A DNA stretch of 64,000 nt. It comes from UBA6522 sp965262365. GTDB lineage: Bacteria; Pseudomonadota; Gammaproteobacteria; Steroidobacterales; Rariloculaceae. Below, in pieces: positions 24,641 through 32,734 of this stretch. The translations under genes were made by a program, and so were the position numbers. Numbering within the stretch: the first letter of the stretch is position 1; every line of letters begins with the position of its first letter. The stretch spans positions 744,001 through 808,000 of the forward strand of contig OZ253541.1 of the NCBI GenBank assembly GCA_965262365.1, written 5' to 3'. A model generated the notes under the pieces. The model made no database searches. It was given only the letters and a program-made list of their open reading frames with translations, and was not told the origin of the DNA.

Positions 24641-26134
24641 TCAGCCGCCGGCGCGGCCATCCCCCTCGCCCAGGAAATGAACCGTCAGCGTCACCCCACC
24701 CAGGGCGAGCGTCGAACCGGCGGCGACGGTCGTCGGCCTTCCTTTCACGAGTTCGACGCCGTTGAGCCGAGTACCGTTGAGACTGCCGAGGTCTTCGACA
24801 GTCAGCGTGACGCCGTCCACGCGCAGCCGGGCGTGGCGCCGGGAGACGCTCTCGACTCCGACCACATGGTCGGCGTCAGTGGCGGAGCGACCGATCACTT
24901 GACCGTCTTCGACTCGCGCGAGCGCGTCGCCATTGACCTTGACACGCACATCCTCCCCGTTCGGTGCGCTGCCGTGGAGAACGAAGTCTGGGAAGGTGGC
25001 CGTCGTGCGCGTCAGCGTCTCTTTCGCGGACGCCAGTTCCTCTTCGGATTCTTCCAGGCGGCGTTGCCGCGCCCGGAATCGCGAACGGACGAAGGCTGCC
25101 AGCAACAGCAGAGCGAGGGCGCCGCCGCCAACCGAGTACCACGCGATTCGGCGGGCGGCTGCCGCTTCTTCCTGCTGGCGCGCGAGCGCTTCGGCCGTCT
25201 CGCGCGCGGCTTCCTCCTGTTGTTGGCGATCGGCTTCGAGTTGTTCGGCTTGTGCTTCCAGTTGCTCGCGTTCGGCTTCGAGCGCCCTTTGCGTCTCCTC
25301 CTTTTCGGCCAGTTGCGCCTGCCGCTCCTCCAGTTCCGCCGCCTGCGCCTGCAACCGCTCTTCCAGTGCTCGTTGTTCGGCTTCGATCTCGGCGATTCGT
25401 TCCTGATTCTGCTCTTCCGCTTCGTTCGCCGCTTGCTCCAGCGCAGCCCGTTCCTCCTCCAGCCGCTGTCTCTCCTGTTCCGCCGCGGCGAGCCGCTCCT
25501 CTATGGACGGACAGGCTTCGTCCGCAGTTGTGAAAGAAATGCTGCGCTCATCGAGGAACTCACGCAGTGCGGCCAAGTCACCGCTCAGCGTGAGTTGGCC
25601 GTCTTCGCGCCTCGGCCACTGGACGCTCCGGCTCACGGCCAGCAGTTCATCGCAGTTGTTCATGAGCGGCGCCCCGGTTTCTCCCTCTCCGACGACCGAG
25701 GTGAATCGATACAGCAGTTGACCGTCACGCTCCACATGGGAGTGCATGGCGCCAGAGCGCGCCTCGCCCCCGGCGATGATCAGGTGCACCTGGCGTCCGG
25801 GGTCGGACTGTTCGAGCGCCACCGAGACGGGATCGCCTTCCAGACTCGGGACCGACAGCAGCGCCAGACCGCTGTCTTCGTCACTGTCGAACAGGGAGGC
25901 GACCAGACGCGCGCCTGTCGCGGGGTTCTCGACGATGTACTGATCGCCAGAGTCGACGAGACCGCTGTCCATCAGGAGCAGCTCTTCGGCGATCAGCACG
26001 GCCTGTCCCGACCCGGCATCCGCGCCCCGTTCCTGCACGACTACGGGAAATACGCTTTCGGCGGCGGAGACGCTGCACACCACGGCGCCACAGGACAACA
26101 CCAGAAACATCGCAGACGGTGAAACAGCTTTCAT
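24641..26134 (-). CDS. Exported pseudo-trypsin, coiled coil, TM and FHA protein
   Basis: 497 residues from the ATG at 26134, chosen for the AAGGGTGAG site before it and because the signal peptide then starts MKAVSPSAMFLVLSCGAVV, with cleavage near SAA-ES. An upstream ATG at 26161 overlaps the PP2C stop and is possible. Residues about 25-200 look like a trypsin-fold domain, but the catalytic His is absent and the Ser box reads GETGAP, so it is probably a non-catalytic sensor. A Glu/Gln-rich coiled coil covers about 205-335, one TM helix about 340-360 (YSVGGGALALLLLAAFV), and an FHA domain about 400-490 (GRS, SRRHARL, GSLNGTRLNG). The topology is periplasmic sensor, cytosolic phosphothreonine reader. 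Confidence 0.82.
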   Translation of the reverse strand: MKAVSPSAMFLVLSCGAVVCSVSAAESVFPVVVQERGADAGSGQAVLIAEELLLMDSGLVDSGDQYIVENPATGARLVASLFDSDEDSGLALLSVPSLEGDPVSVALEQSDPGRQVHLIIAGGEARSGAMHSHVERDGQLLYRFTSVVGEGETGAPLMNNCDELLAVSRSVQWPRREDGQLTLSGDLAALREFLDERSISFTTADEACPSIEERLAAAEQERQRLEEERAALEQAANEAEEQNQERIAEIEAEQRALEERLQAQAAELEERQAQLAEKEETQRALEAEREQLEAQAEQLEADRQQQEEAARETAEALARQQEEAAAARRIAWYSVGGGALALLLLAAFVRSRFRARQRRLEESEEELASAKETLTRTTATFPDFVLHGSAPNGEDVRVKVNGDALARVEDGQVIGRSATDADHVVGVESVSRRHARLRVDGVTLTVEDLGSLNGTRLNGVELVKGRPTTVAAGSTLALGGVTLTVHFLGEGDGRAGG

Positions 26135-26157
26135 GTCGGCACTCACCCTTTCGGAAA

Positions 26158-26856
26158 TCATTCGGAAGCCACCTGATTGTCGGACAACGGCAGGCGGCAC
26201 AAAATCAGCGTCGCGTTGTCCTGGTAATCGATCTCACGATCCTCGACCGCGGCGAGGACCCGGTCCACCAGTTCTGCGGCCGCATCGTCCCCGTCGCCGA
26301 CGATGCTGATCAGTTCATCGGGGTCGCAGGTTTCCACGCCGTCGGACGCAATCATGACTATGTCGCCGGGTTCCAGCCGCTCCGGTGCCTCGGGGATATC
26401 CACCAGGTCGATGTCTTGTCCCAGTAGAGCCGAAAACAGCATGGCACGCCCCGGCACCGTGGCGGCTTCCGCGGCAGTCATTTCGCCCGCCGCGACCTGC
26501 TCGGCCAGTTCCCCCGCTACGGAGTGGTTGGCGTTCAGGCGCCGGATTTCGCCGCCTCGGACCAGCCACAGAGGGCTGTCGCCGACGCTCACCCAACGCA
26601 ATTCATGTCCTTTCACCACAGCGGCCACCAGCGTCGTGCCCATACCGGTCAGCTCGGGCTCGGCCGCGACCCTATCGTGAATGGCGCAATTCGCGGCCTC
26701 AAGGGCGGCAATCAGGCGTTCGCTCGGTTCCTCGGGCATGCCGGGAGCCTCGAAGGCGCCACAAAAACTGGTCACCGCCACGGAACTGGCGACATCGCCG
26801 GCGGCGTGACCACCCATGCCGTCCGCCAACACGAGCAGGTGCTGCTCAATGCCCAT
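26158..26856 (-). CDS. PP2C-family Ser/Thr phosphatase
   Basis: From the ATG at 26856 (MGIEQHLLVLADGMGGHAAGD) the frame encodes the main PP2C motifs: DGMGGH metal site, GMGTTLVAAVV, VSVGDSPLW, MIASDGVE and DNATLI. The first PP2C motif, NSQQDCAV, lies upstream of this ATG in the same frame but is not preceded by a start codon: a stop occurs just before it, while the beginning of the domain (GASYDI) continues in another frame. One missing base near 26913 would explain this. It should dephosphorylate targets of the neighbouring kinases. As written it may be non-functional, or the assembly may contain an indel. Confidence 0.8.
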   Translation of the reverse strand: MGIEQHLLVLADGMGGHAAGDVASSVAVTSFCGAFEAPGMPEEPSERLIAALEAANCAIHDRVAAEPELTGMGTTLVAAVVKGHELRWVSVGDSPLWLVRGGEIRRLNANHSVAGELAEQVAAGEMTAAEAATVPGRAMLFSALLGQDIDLVDIPEAPERLEPGDIVMIASDGVETCDPDELISIVGDGDDAAAELVDRVLAAVEDREIDYQDNATLILCRLPLSDNQVASE

Positions 26857-27121
26857 GGGAACGCATACGGCACAGTCCTGTTGCGAGTTTCTGCGCCCCT
26901 GATCTGGTCCCAGACGATGTCATAGGACGCGCCTGACGACAATTGGCCCGCCATGTAAGTCCCAGGTTTCTCCGCAGGGGCAAGCGTTGGTTGCTCTGTC
27001 ACGTCCGACGCCAAAGGGTCTGTCGGCTCGGACCTCAATGAGGCCGCTTCAACGTTTATTTGGTTTGTCACTTCAACGGCCAACGGACTTCGTTTGCATC
27101 GGATTCAGAAGCAAGTGCCAT
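26857..27121 (-). pseudogene. Frameshifted 5' part of the PP2C gene
   Basis: An ATG at 27121, 1 bp after the FHA gene stop and preceded by GGAG, opens MALASESDANEVRWPLK and then stops. A second frame continues through an acidic, Pro-rich linker to GQLSSGASYDIV. The phosphatase frame resumes with GPDQGRRNSQQDCAV. Two single-base losses, near 27070 and 26913, would join all three into one gene starting at 27121 with the DIG...NQD opening of a PP2C domain. Confidence 0.5.
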
Positions 27122-27122
27122 C

Positions 27123-27833
27123 TCACTCCCAACTGAAGGCGTCGTCGCAGAACGGCACGAAGCGCAGCGTCGTGTCGCCGAGTCCGATCAGGGCCCCGGC
27201 TTTGAGCCTTACCGGATTCAGCACGGGATCGCCTTCGATATAGGCGAGATTCTTGCCCTGCTGAAGGTAGAAGGCGTTGCCCTTCGGATCGTAGGTGAGG
27301 GTCGCATGGGTATCACGTGAAATCTTGCGGTCGCCGAAATCGAGCCTGACGCGCATGGCAGGCCCCCGCCCGATGGTGTTGTGGCCGAATCCGAGTTGCG
27401 CCGCCGAGCCCTTGCCTGGACCGTCGACCACAACCAGCCAGCCCGTGACAGGATGTATCTGAGCGGTCCGTGAGGTTGCCATAGCCTCATCTCCCCGGCG
27501 GGGGCGGCCGGCGCCAGTCCACACCACGGTATCCCCTTCGTCGCCGGGCCGGTATTGCCTCCGTTGCGCGGGCCCGGCGTTCCCCGGTTCCTTCGGCCGC
27601 GAGTCGTCGCCGGACGGAAAACTCAGGGCCGGGCGGGTGGTGTCTCTGGAGTCGCCGATGCCAGTACCCCGCTGGTGGCGCGCCCTCACGGCCACCGTGG
27701 GCTCCTCACCCAGGTCGATCCGCCCGCGAGTCTTCCGAGGGGATGCGCCAGCACCCTTCAGCCGATCATCGTTCCTTGTCGGCTTCGTCGGAACGTCGAT
27801 CGGCCGGCCATCGGATCCCAGTTTCTTCGCCAC
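27123..27833 (-). CDS. FHA-domain protein with disordered N-terminus
   Basis: 236 residues. Residues 1-120 are basic/Pro/Gly-rich and look disordered, with Thr residues that could be kinase targets (EEPTVAV, EGDTVVW; the ETP/DTV type is a classical FHA-ligand style). The FHA fold lies in 128-236: GFGHNTIGRGPAMRVRL, KISRDTHATL, and FYLQQGKNL where the usual Asn-Gly is replaced. It should bind phosphothreonine peptides. Cytosolic. Placed between the channel-subunit gene and the PP2C gene, so it could be the adaptor that is phosphorylated and dephosphorylated. Confidence 0.82.
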   Translation of the reverse strand: MAKKLGSDGRPIDVPTKPTRNDDRLKGAGASPRKTRGRIDLGEEPTVAVRARHQRGTGIGDSRDTTRPALSFPSGDDSRPKEPGNAGPAQRRQYRPGDEGDTVVWTGAGRPRRGDEAMATSRTAQIHPVTGWLVVVDGPGKGSAAQLGFGHNTIGRGPAMRVRLDFGDRKISRDTHATLTYDPKGNAFYLQQGKNLAYIEGDPVLNPVRLKAGALIGLGDTTLRFVPFCDDAFSWE

Positions 27834-27885
27834 GCGGATCTCCTGCGGTCAAGCTATAAATTGTATTCTGCGATATTCGAGAAGT

Positions 27886-27899
27886 GTTGTCGCGACAAC
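27886..27899. promoter_or_regulatory. 14-bp palindrome before the FHA gene
   Basis: Perfect GTTGTCGCGACAAC in the 87-bp gap between the MotA-like gene and the FHA gene, next to an AT-rich stretch that could be an internal promoter. Confidence 0.35.
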
Positions 27900-27920
27900 G
27901 CCAAAGCGTACATTAGACCG

Positions 27921-28766
27921 TTACCCCGGCATGAGCCGGTTTACAAGGTGGTCCAGGCAATATTGCCCGGCGCTGTTCAACGCGCTTTCCTCCCGTCCCT
28001 GGCAGATGTGCATCAGGAACACGAGGACCGCCGACAGTCCGAGCGCCATCAGGGTGGTATTGAACGCGATCCCCAGTTCCACAGTCATGCCGGCGAACCA
28101 GGCCCGGATGTCAGTGCCCGCGGTCAGGTCGGGCATTTCGGCGGCCTGCGCCAGCCCCAAGGCGATGCCTATCACGGTGCCGATGAAGCCGAGGGTCGGG
28201 ATCAGCCAGACCAGGTAGCGCAGCATGTTGTACTTCAATTCCAGCTCATGCTGCATCAGGTCGAGGCTGGAACTCAGCAGCTGGTTGGACTGATCGACGG
28301 ACCCGCTGATCTGGTACTGCTGCACGACCCGCACGACAAGCCGCTGGAGGATGTAGCTGCTTGCATTCGTGTCGGCCGTCGCCCACTGGTAAATCGAAGC
28401 CAGCGCCGGTTTTCCACGCTCGAACAGCACCGTGGGATCGTTCGACGGCAGCGCGTTTTCCCGCAACTGGGCCTGTTCCCGGCTCGCGCGGTAGAACCGT
28501 ACCCACAACTCGCCCAGCCCGAAAAAGAACATCAGCCACATGAGATTCTGCACGGTGAACGGATAGGGGAAGCTCGTGCCGCGCCCCAGCAGCAGCCCCG
28601 AGGCGTTGAACGCACCGGCGCCCGGCCCCGCCGACTCGCCCGGCGGCGGTAGCGCGGCCGTCATGACGCCGATCGCGACGCCGCCGAGCAGCAGGGCCAC
28701 CAGCGCTAGAATGATTCGGTAGTAGCGCTCCTCTTCCTCAAGAGCATGTAGATCGAAGCGGGCCAT
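27921..28766 (-). CDS. MotA/TolQ/ExbB-family proton channel subunit
   Basis: 281 residues with four predicted membrane helices at about 16-37, 72-89, 183-209 and 232-255. The family signature is PTLGFIGTVIGIALGL in helix 3, with the cytoplasmic loop between helices 2 and 3 as in MotA/TolQ. Such proteins assemble as pentamers around a dimer of a single-TM partner (MotB, TolR, ExbD). The only single-TM partner with an appropriate Asp here is the vWA protein at 23640. The gene directly follows a small FHA gene (TGA then ATG with no gap), so channel assembly or activity may be tied to phosphothreonine binding. What the channel powers is unknown. Confidence 0.88.
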   Translation of the reverse strand: MARFDLHALEEEERYYRIILALVALLLGGVAIGVMTAALPPPGESAGPGAGAFNASGLLLGRGTSFPYPFTVQNLMWLMFFFGLGELWVRFYRASREQAQLRENALPSNDPTVLFERGKPALASIYQWATADTNASSYILQRLVVRVVQQYQISGSVDQSNQLLSSSLDLMQHELELKYNMLRYLVWLIPTLGFIGTVIGIALGLAQAAEMPDLTAGTDIRAWFAGMTVELGIAFNTTLMALGLSAVLVFLMHICQGREESALNSAGQYCLDHLVNRLMPG

Positions 28767-29048
28767 TCAGCCGTCCATCTGCCCGGTCAGCGGCGCCATC
28801 TCCTTCAGGCGTGTTTCGAAGCGGCCGAAACGCACACGCGACGTAGCTCCCACGTAACCCTGGCGGTGTCGCGTCCATTCGCCGTTACCCGATCTGGTCC
28901 ACGTGCCCTGAAGCGAACCGCAGTCGATCAGGAAACATCTGCCGTCGCTCGCTATCGTGACTTCAGCGTGCCTGCGGCTGACCGACATGTCCGTGAGCCG
29001 GATGTCCGCATCGCGGCGCCGGCCAATGGTCAGTGTACGAAAGGCCAA
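28767..29048 (-). CDS. Minimal FHA-domain protein
   Basis: 93 residues, essentially one FHA domain: TIGRRRDADIRL, SVSRRHAEV, CGSLQGTW (Asn of the usual NGT replaced by Gln). First gene of the minus-strand cluster, and its stop codon abuts the start of the channel gene. It probably acts as a free phosphothreonine reader or channel regulator in the cytosol. Confidence 0.85.
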   Translation of the reverse strand: MAFRTLTIGRRRDADIRLTDMSVSRRHAEVTIASDGRCFLIDCGSLQGTWTRSGNGEWTRHRQGYVGATSRVRFGRFETRLKEMAPLTGQMDG

Positions 29049-29255
29049 GTGAATTCCTTATACATTTGAAGCGTTTCGCCTTCAATGCCAGCTCGGCGCA
29101 TGTGAGCACAAATGCGCTCACGACACCATACCTAATGCAAACCGACCGTTAGGATATCAGGTCGTTCCGCCGGCCCGCCCCCGACTTCCTTTACCCGCAA
29201 GAATTCTTCGGACGCGGGCGGATGGAATTGTTCGTAGTGGTACTCTTTTTGTCAA
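29049..29255. promoter_or_regulatory. Divergent control region with inverted repeats
   Basis: Separates the FHA/channel cluster from the PP2C-protease-FHA gene. It contains GTGAGC-8 nt-GCTCAC (29102-29121) and CCTAA-13 nt-TTAGG (29131-29153). No clear -35/-10 pair stands out. Shared regulation of both transcripts is plausible. Confidence 0.4.
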
Positions 29256-32200
29256 ATGAATGTTTTCCACGCGAGAATCACGACACATACGTTCTCCCAT
29301 ATCGGGCAACGCGACCAGAACCAGGACCGGGTTGCGGTACTGGAGTCGCCGCACGATGGAGCGCGCCTTCTCGTCGTCGCCGACGGGCTCGGTGGGCATA
29401 CCGGTGGATCGCTGGCCGCGGAAACCGTCGTGAGCGCCGCCGAACGTTGCTGGCGCGATCATTGCACCAAAACCGCGGAATACTCACCCCAGGCCGGTAC
29501 GGATAGTCAGCCCGAATCGCCTCAGTCAAGCGCTTCCTCCGGCCAATCGCCGGAAACTTTTCTAAAATTCCTTGTCCGCGTTTGTCATGAGGCGGTGCGT
29601 CGCGCGGGCCGAGCGCAAGGTCTGGACCCGCACTCGACGATCGCGGCGCTGCTGTACCAGGATGGCCAAGCCTTCTCGGTCCACGCCGGCGACAGCCGCG
29701 TGATGCAGTACTCCGAACGCTCGTTTGTCGATCGCACGCTGGACCATTCCGTCGCCCAGTTGCACGCGTTGCGCGGAACGATCGCCGACGATGAGATAGC
29801 GGAACATCCCGACCAGAACAAGCTGTTCGCGCAGCTCGGGGGCCCGGCCGCGCCGGAGGCGGAGATCAAGCGTTGGGATCTGTCCCAGGGCAGGCGGTTT
29901 GTACTCTGCAGCGACGGATTCTGGGAAATCTTTCGGCACGAAGAAATACTCGAGACGTTCGTGTCTGACGATCCTGAGACTGAATTGAAGGATCGCTTCG
30001 AGCGCAAGCTCAGGCAGCTAGAGAACCACGACAACACCACGGCCATCCTTACGGCGGTGGCTGCCGCGGACGCGCGGCCAGACGAGTTACCGGCGGCGGA
30101 CGAGACGCCGGCGTCGGTCCCCGCCCCGCGCGACCAGCACCGCCGGGGATCGGCCAGATTGTCCCGTTCGAGCGCGTCCGCAGCAGCGCTGCTCATGCTG
30201 CTTCAGCCAGCGGGTATCGCCGTCGCACAGGGCGAGGGCGGGGAGCGCCCTGAGTCCGGCCAAGTCGAAGTTGCGCCCGTTTCGCAAACGCAGGCGGAGT
30301 CGCAGGGCGTTCCCAGTGGCGAAGCTGCGACGGAGAGCGGCGATAACGCCGACGGAAACGCCGAACCGGACAGGGTGCCTGACAGACGGGAGGCATCTTC
30401 GCCCATCCAGCTCCAGTCCTCGGTCATCACCCCGGACCGCCCCATCGAACCTGGCGAGGTCATTGCCGAGGCTGTTGCAGACGAATTGCGCCAACGAGGG
30501 CGGCTCGGCGTCAACGACTCGCTTGCCAGCGTGAACGGATCGAGGGAACTGGGCGAAGCGACCGTCCTCAGGATGCGCCAGGAGCATCGCGGCATCCCGG
30601 TGTTCGCGGCCGAAGTCATTGTGTCCTCGCTTGGGGACCGAATTGTTAGGATCGCGGGCGATTCCACCCCTGAAATCCGGCTGGATTCCACCGTTCCTGT
30701 CTACGATTACGCGTCCGCTATCGCACTCGCCCAGACGCTGACGGGTATGATTATCGCCCCCCAGAATGACGGCGCACTGGTGGTGTTTCCGTCCGACGGC
30801 GGCGGCCGCCTCGCTTGGTCAGGCCCGGCGCTGGTCGCTTCAAGCCCGGAGCCGGCGGCGGGAGACATTGCGGAGACGAGCGTGGCGCAATCGCTTGAGC
30901 ACGTCTACATCGATGCTGCCAATGGCGAGGTTCTCCTGCGGCTTCCCTTGGCACATCAGGCCCTGGATCGGCGCATTCACGACTTCTCGCAAGCGTGCCG
31001 GGACGCGCGAAACCGCAGGCCGGTCAACATGCGCTCGGCCATGGCGCGGGCGCTGACGCTGATCCAGTCATCGCCCCTTGTCCGGTCCGAGGCCGTCGGG
31101 GGCTGGCACCGAAATGCGGAACGGTTGTTCGACGCGTTCGGCGCTTACTACGGGTTTCTTCGTCTGACTCTAGACATCGACAGCATCGACGATGCCGGGA
31201 AGCCGCTCGTGGGCTATATCGGGGCGCGATTTGATGAGCGGGTACCTAACATACCTCAATGTATCGGTGACGAGTTCATGGCCTTCTGGATACCGTCCAA
31301 CGGAATGATTCTCACCGACGCCGTACTGGACTTTCCGGAACTGATCGGTCACGAAGCCACGCACGGGCTGGTCGGCCACGGCAGCGGCCTGATCTATCAA
31401 AACGAGTCCGGCGCACTGCATGAATCCATCGCGGACTCGCTTGGGGTCGCGTTCCGGGGTTGGCGCGATGACGGCGAGAGGCCGGACATGGCGGCAGAGG
31501 TCGCCATGGGCGCCCCGAAATGGCAAATCCGCGAACCCTCCGGCGTCTTACGTGACCTGCAATCGCCCGGGAGCGTGACGCTGCCCGACGGAACGCCCCT
31601 GCCGGACCACTACGACGACTACATGTACCTGCCTGTGGATATTGATAATGGCGGCGTGCACGTGAATTCGTCGATCATGAACCACGGTTTCTACCTGCTT
31701 GCAGAGGGCGGGCGTCATACGCGGCTGCGGCACGGTCCCGAGGTCGAGGGCATTGGCGTCATGCACGCGGCGCGCCTGTTCGGGGCCGCCGGGTCATGGT
31801 TGCTGGCGCCCGCATCCGGTTTCGAGGATGCCCGCCATGCGTTCGCCCATGCCGCGGAGGCCATTCACGGCGAGAACTCGGCGGAGTGGGTTGCGGTGCA
31901 TACGGCCATGGATGCCATCGGTATTCCGGGTGTCTGGGAACGGCCACCGGAGCCGATGGCAGAACCTGAGCCGCCCGCGACGGCCCCGTTCTCTCGGACA
32001 TTGCCTGCACCGCGCAGCCCCCCTTCACCTCCGATTACCACTACGCCGCAAAGCCCGCCTGCGCAGGAGACCGCTGCCGAACCTGCCGCGCCCGCTCCAG
32101 ACCCCATGGCAGAACCCTCGCAAGTCCAAACGCCGGCACAGGAGCCGGCATCGGAGCAGGACGAATCCCGAATTGGTGGCACAGTCCCGGGACATCCTCT

Positions 32201-32669
32201 GGTTCTGGTTCTCGTGGCCGCGCTCGCCTTGGCGGGCTCAGCGTTCGTTGCGTACACGTACCGTCCGGGGCGCTCGTCCCCGACGCGCTGGAAGCCCGAA
32301 AATCACCAAACGCGCAACTTGCCCGTTACGCCTCCTGTGCGCGAAAGCCTTGGAACTCTGACGCCGGAAGATGGAACGGCCGAAATTTCTCTGCCGCGGG
32401 AATTGCTCGCTTCACCGGAGGGACTGGTCATCGGCTGCAGTGCCAGCATCTGCCATATTCATTTGCGAGACTCGGTCGTTTCCCGGCGTCACTGTAGGCT
32501 GCGTCTGGCAGACGAAACAGTTGTTGTCGAGGATCTGAACTCCGTTGCGGGTGTGCGACTGGATGGCGTTGTGCTGAGTCCCTTCAAGCCTCAGCCTCTA
32601 TTTTCCGGTCAGTCGTTGAGCGTTGCAGGGATGGTTTACAGCATTGACATTGGGGCCAAACGTTCCTGA
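29256..32669 (+). CDS. PP2C phosphatase - M4 metalloprotease - FHA transmembrane fusion
   Basis: 1,137 residues. A PP2C domain covers about 10-275 (QRDQNQDRV, VVADGLGGHTGG, HAGDSRVM, LCSDGFWE, DNTTAI). A hydrophobic stretch at about 308-325 (SAAALLMLLQPAGIAVAQ) can act as an internal signal anchor. A thermolysin-propeptide-like region (about 405-470) precedes a thermolysin-type M4 protease: HEATH at 699-703, the third zinc ligand Glu723 in ALHESIADSLG at the thermolysin spacing, and His802 in HVNSSIMNHG. A Pro-rich linker, a second TM at about 986-1006 (LVLVLVAALALAGSAFVAY) and a C-terminal FHA domain (about 1050-1137; VVSRRHCRL) follow. Predicted topology puts phosphatase and FHA in the cytosol and the protease in the periplasm. 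I know of no named family with this combination. Confidence 0.88.
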   Translation: MNVFHARITTHTFSHIGQRDQNQDRVAVLESPHDGARLLVVADGLGGHTGGSLAAETVVSAAERCWRDHCTKTAEYSPQAGTDSQPESPQSSASSGQSPETFLKFLVRVCHEAVRRAGRAQGLDPHSTIAALLYQDGQAFSVHAGDSRVMQYSERSFVDRTLDHSVAQLHALRGTIADDEIAEHPDQNKLFAQLGGPAAPEAEIKRWDLSQGRRFVLCSDGFWEIFRHEEILETFVSDDPETELKDRFERKLRQLENHDNTTAILTAVAAADARPDELPAADETPASVPAPRDQHRRGSARLSRSSASAAALLMLLQPAGIAVAQGEGGERPESGQVEVAPVSQTQAESQGVPSGEAATESGDNADGNAEPDRVPDRREASSPIQLQSSVITPDRPIEPGEVIAEAVADELRQRGRLGVNDSLASVNGSRELGEATVLRMRQEHRGIPVFAAEVIVSSLGDRIVRIAGDSTPEIRLDSTVPVYDYASAIALAQTLTGMIIAPQNDGALVVFPSDGGGRLAWSGPALVASSPEPAAGDIAETSVAQSLEHVYIDAANGEVLLRLPLAHQALDRRIHDFSQACRDARNRRPVNMRSAMARALTLIQSSPLVRSEAVGGWHRNAERLFDAFGAYYGFLRLTLDIDSIDDAGKPLVGYIGARFDERVPNIPQCIGDEFMAFWIPSNGMILTDAVLDFPELIGHEATHGLVGHGSGLIYQNESGALHESIADSLGVAFRGWRDDGERPDMAAEVAMGAPKWQIREPSGVLRDLQSPGSVTLPDGTPLPDHYDDYMYLPVDIDNGGVHVNSSIMNHGFYLLAEGGRHTRLRHGPEVEGIGVMHAARLFGAAGSWLLAPASGFEDARHAFAHAAEAIHGENSAEWVAVHTAMDAIGIPGVWERPPEPMAEPEPPATAPFSRTLPAPRSPPSPPITTTPQSPPAQETAAEPAAPAPDPMAEPSQVQTPAQEPASEQDESRIGGTVPGHPLVLVLVAALALAGSAFVAYTYRPGRSSPTRWKPENHQTRNLPVTPPVRESLGTLTPEDGTAEISLPRELLASPEGLVIGCSASICHIHLRDSVVSRRHCRLRLADETVVVEDLNSVAGVRLDGVVLSPFKPQPLFSGQSLSVAGMVYSIDIGAKRS

Positions 32670-32734
32670 AAACTCGGTACGAAGTGGCTAATGCTGCCTT
32701 TATCACATATTTTGAACTATGGCATACTATCGTT

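Noticed and set aside
24605..26122. Long plus-strand ORF opposite the coiled-coil FHA gene
   Set aside because: Composition mirrors the Glu/Gln-rich coiled coil on the other strand; it has no start signals or domain and is a shadow frame.
27555..28652. Plus-strand ORF opposite the FHA and MotA-like genes
   Set aside because: Antisense to two genes with clear domains, and it spans their intergenic gap; no recognisable product.
23640..29048. Zorya defence system
   Set aside because: A MotA-like gene is present, but the single-TM partner ends in a vWA domain instead of an OmpA-like peptidoglycan binder, and no ZorC/ZorD or ZorE genes occur.
21235..32669. Type VI secretion phosphorylation module (PpkA/PppA/Fha)
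   Set aside because: Kinase, PP2C and FHA genes are present, but no tss structural gene (sheath, baseplate, TssM/TssL) is found in the window.
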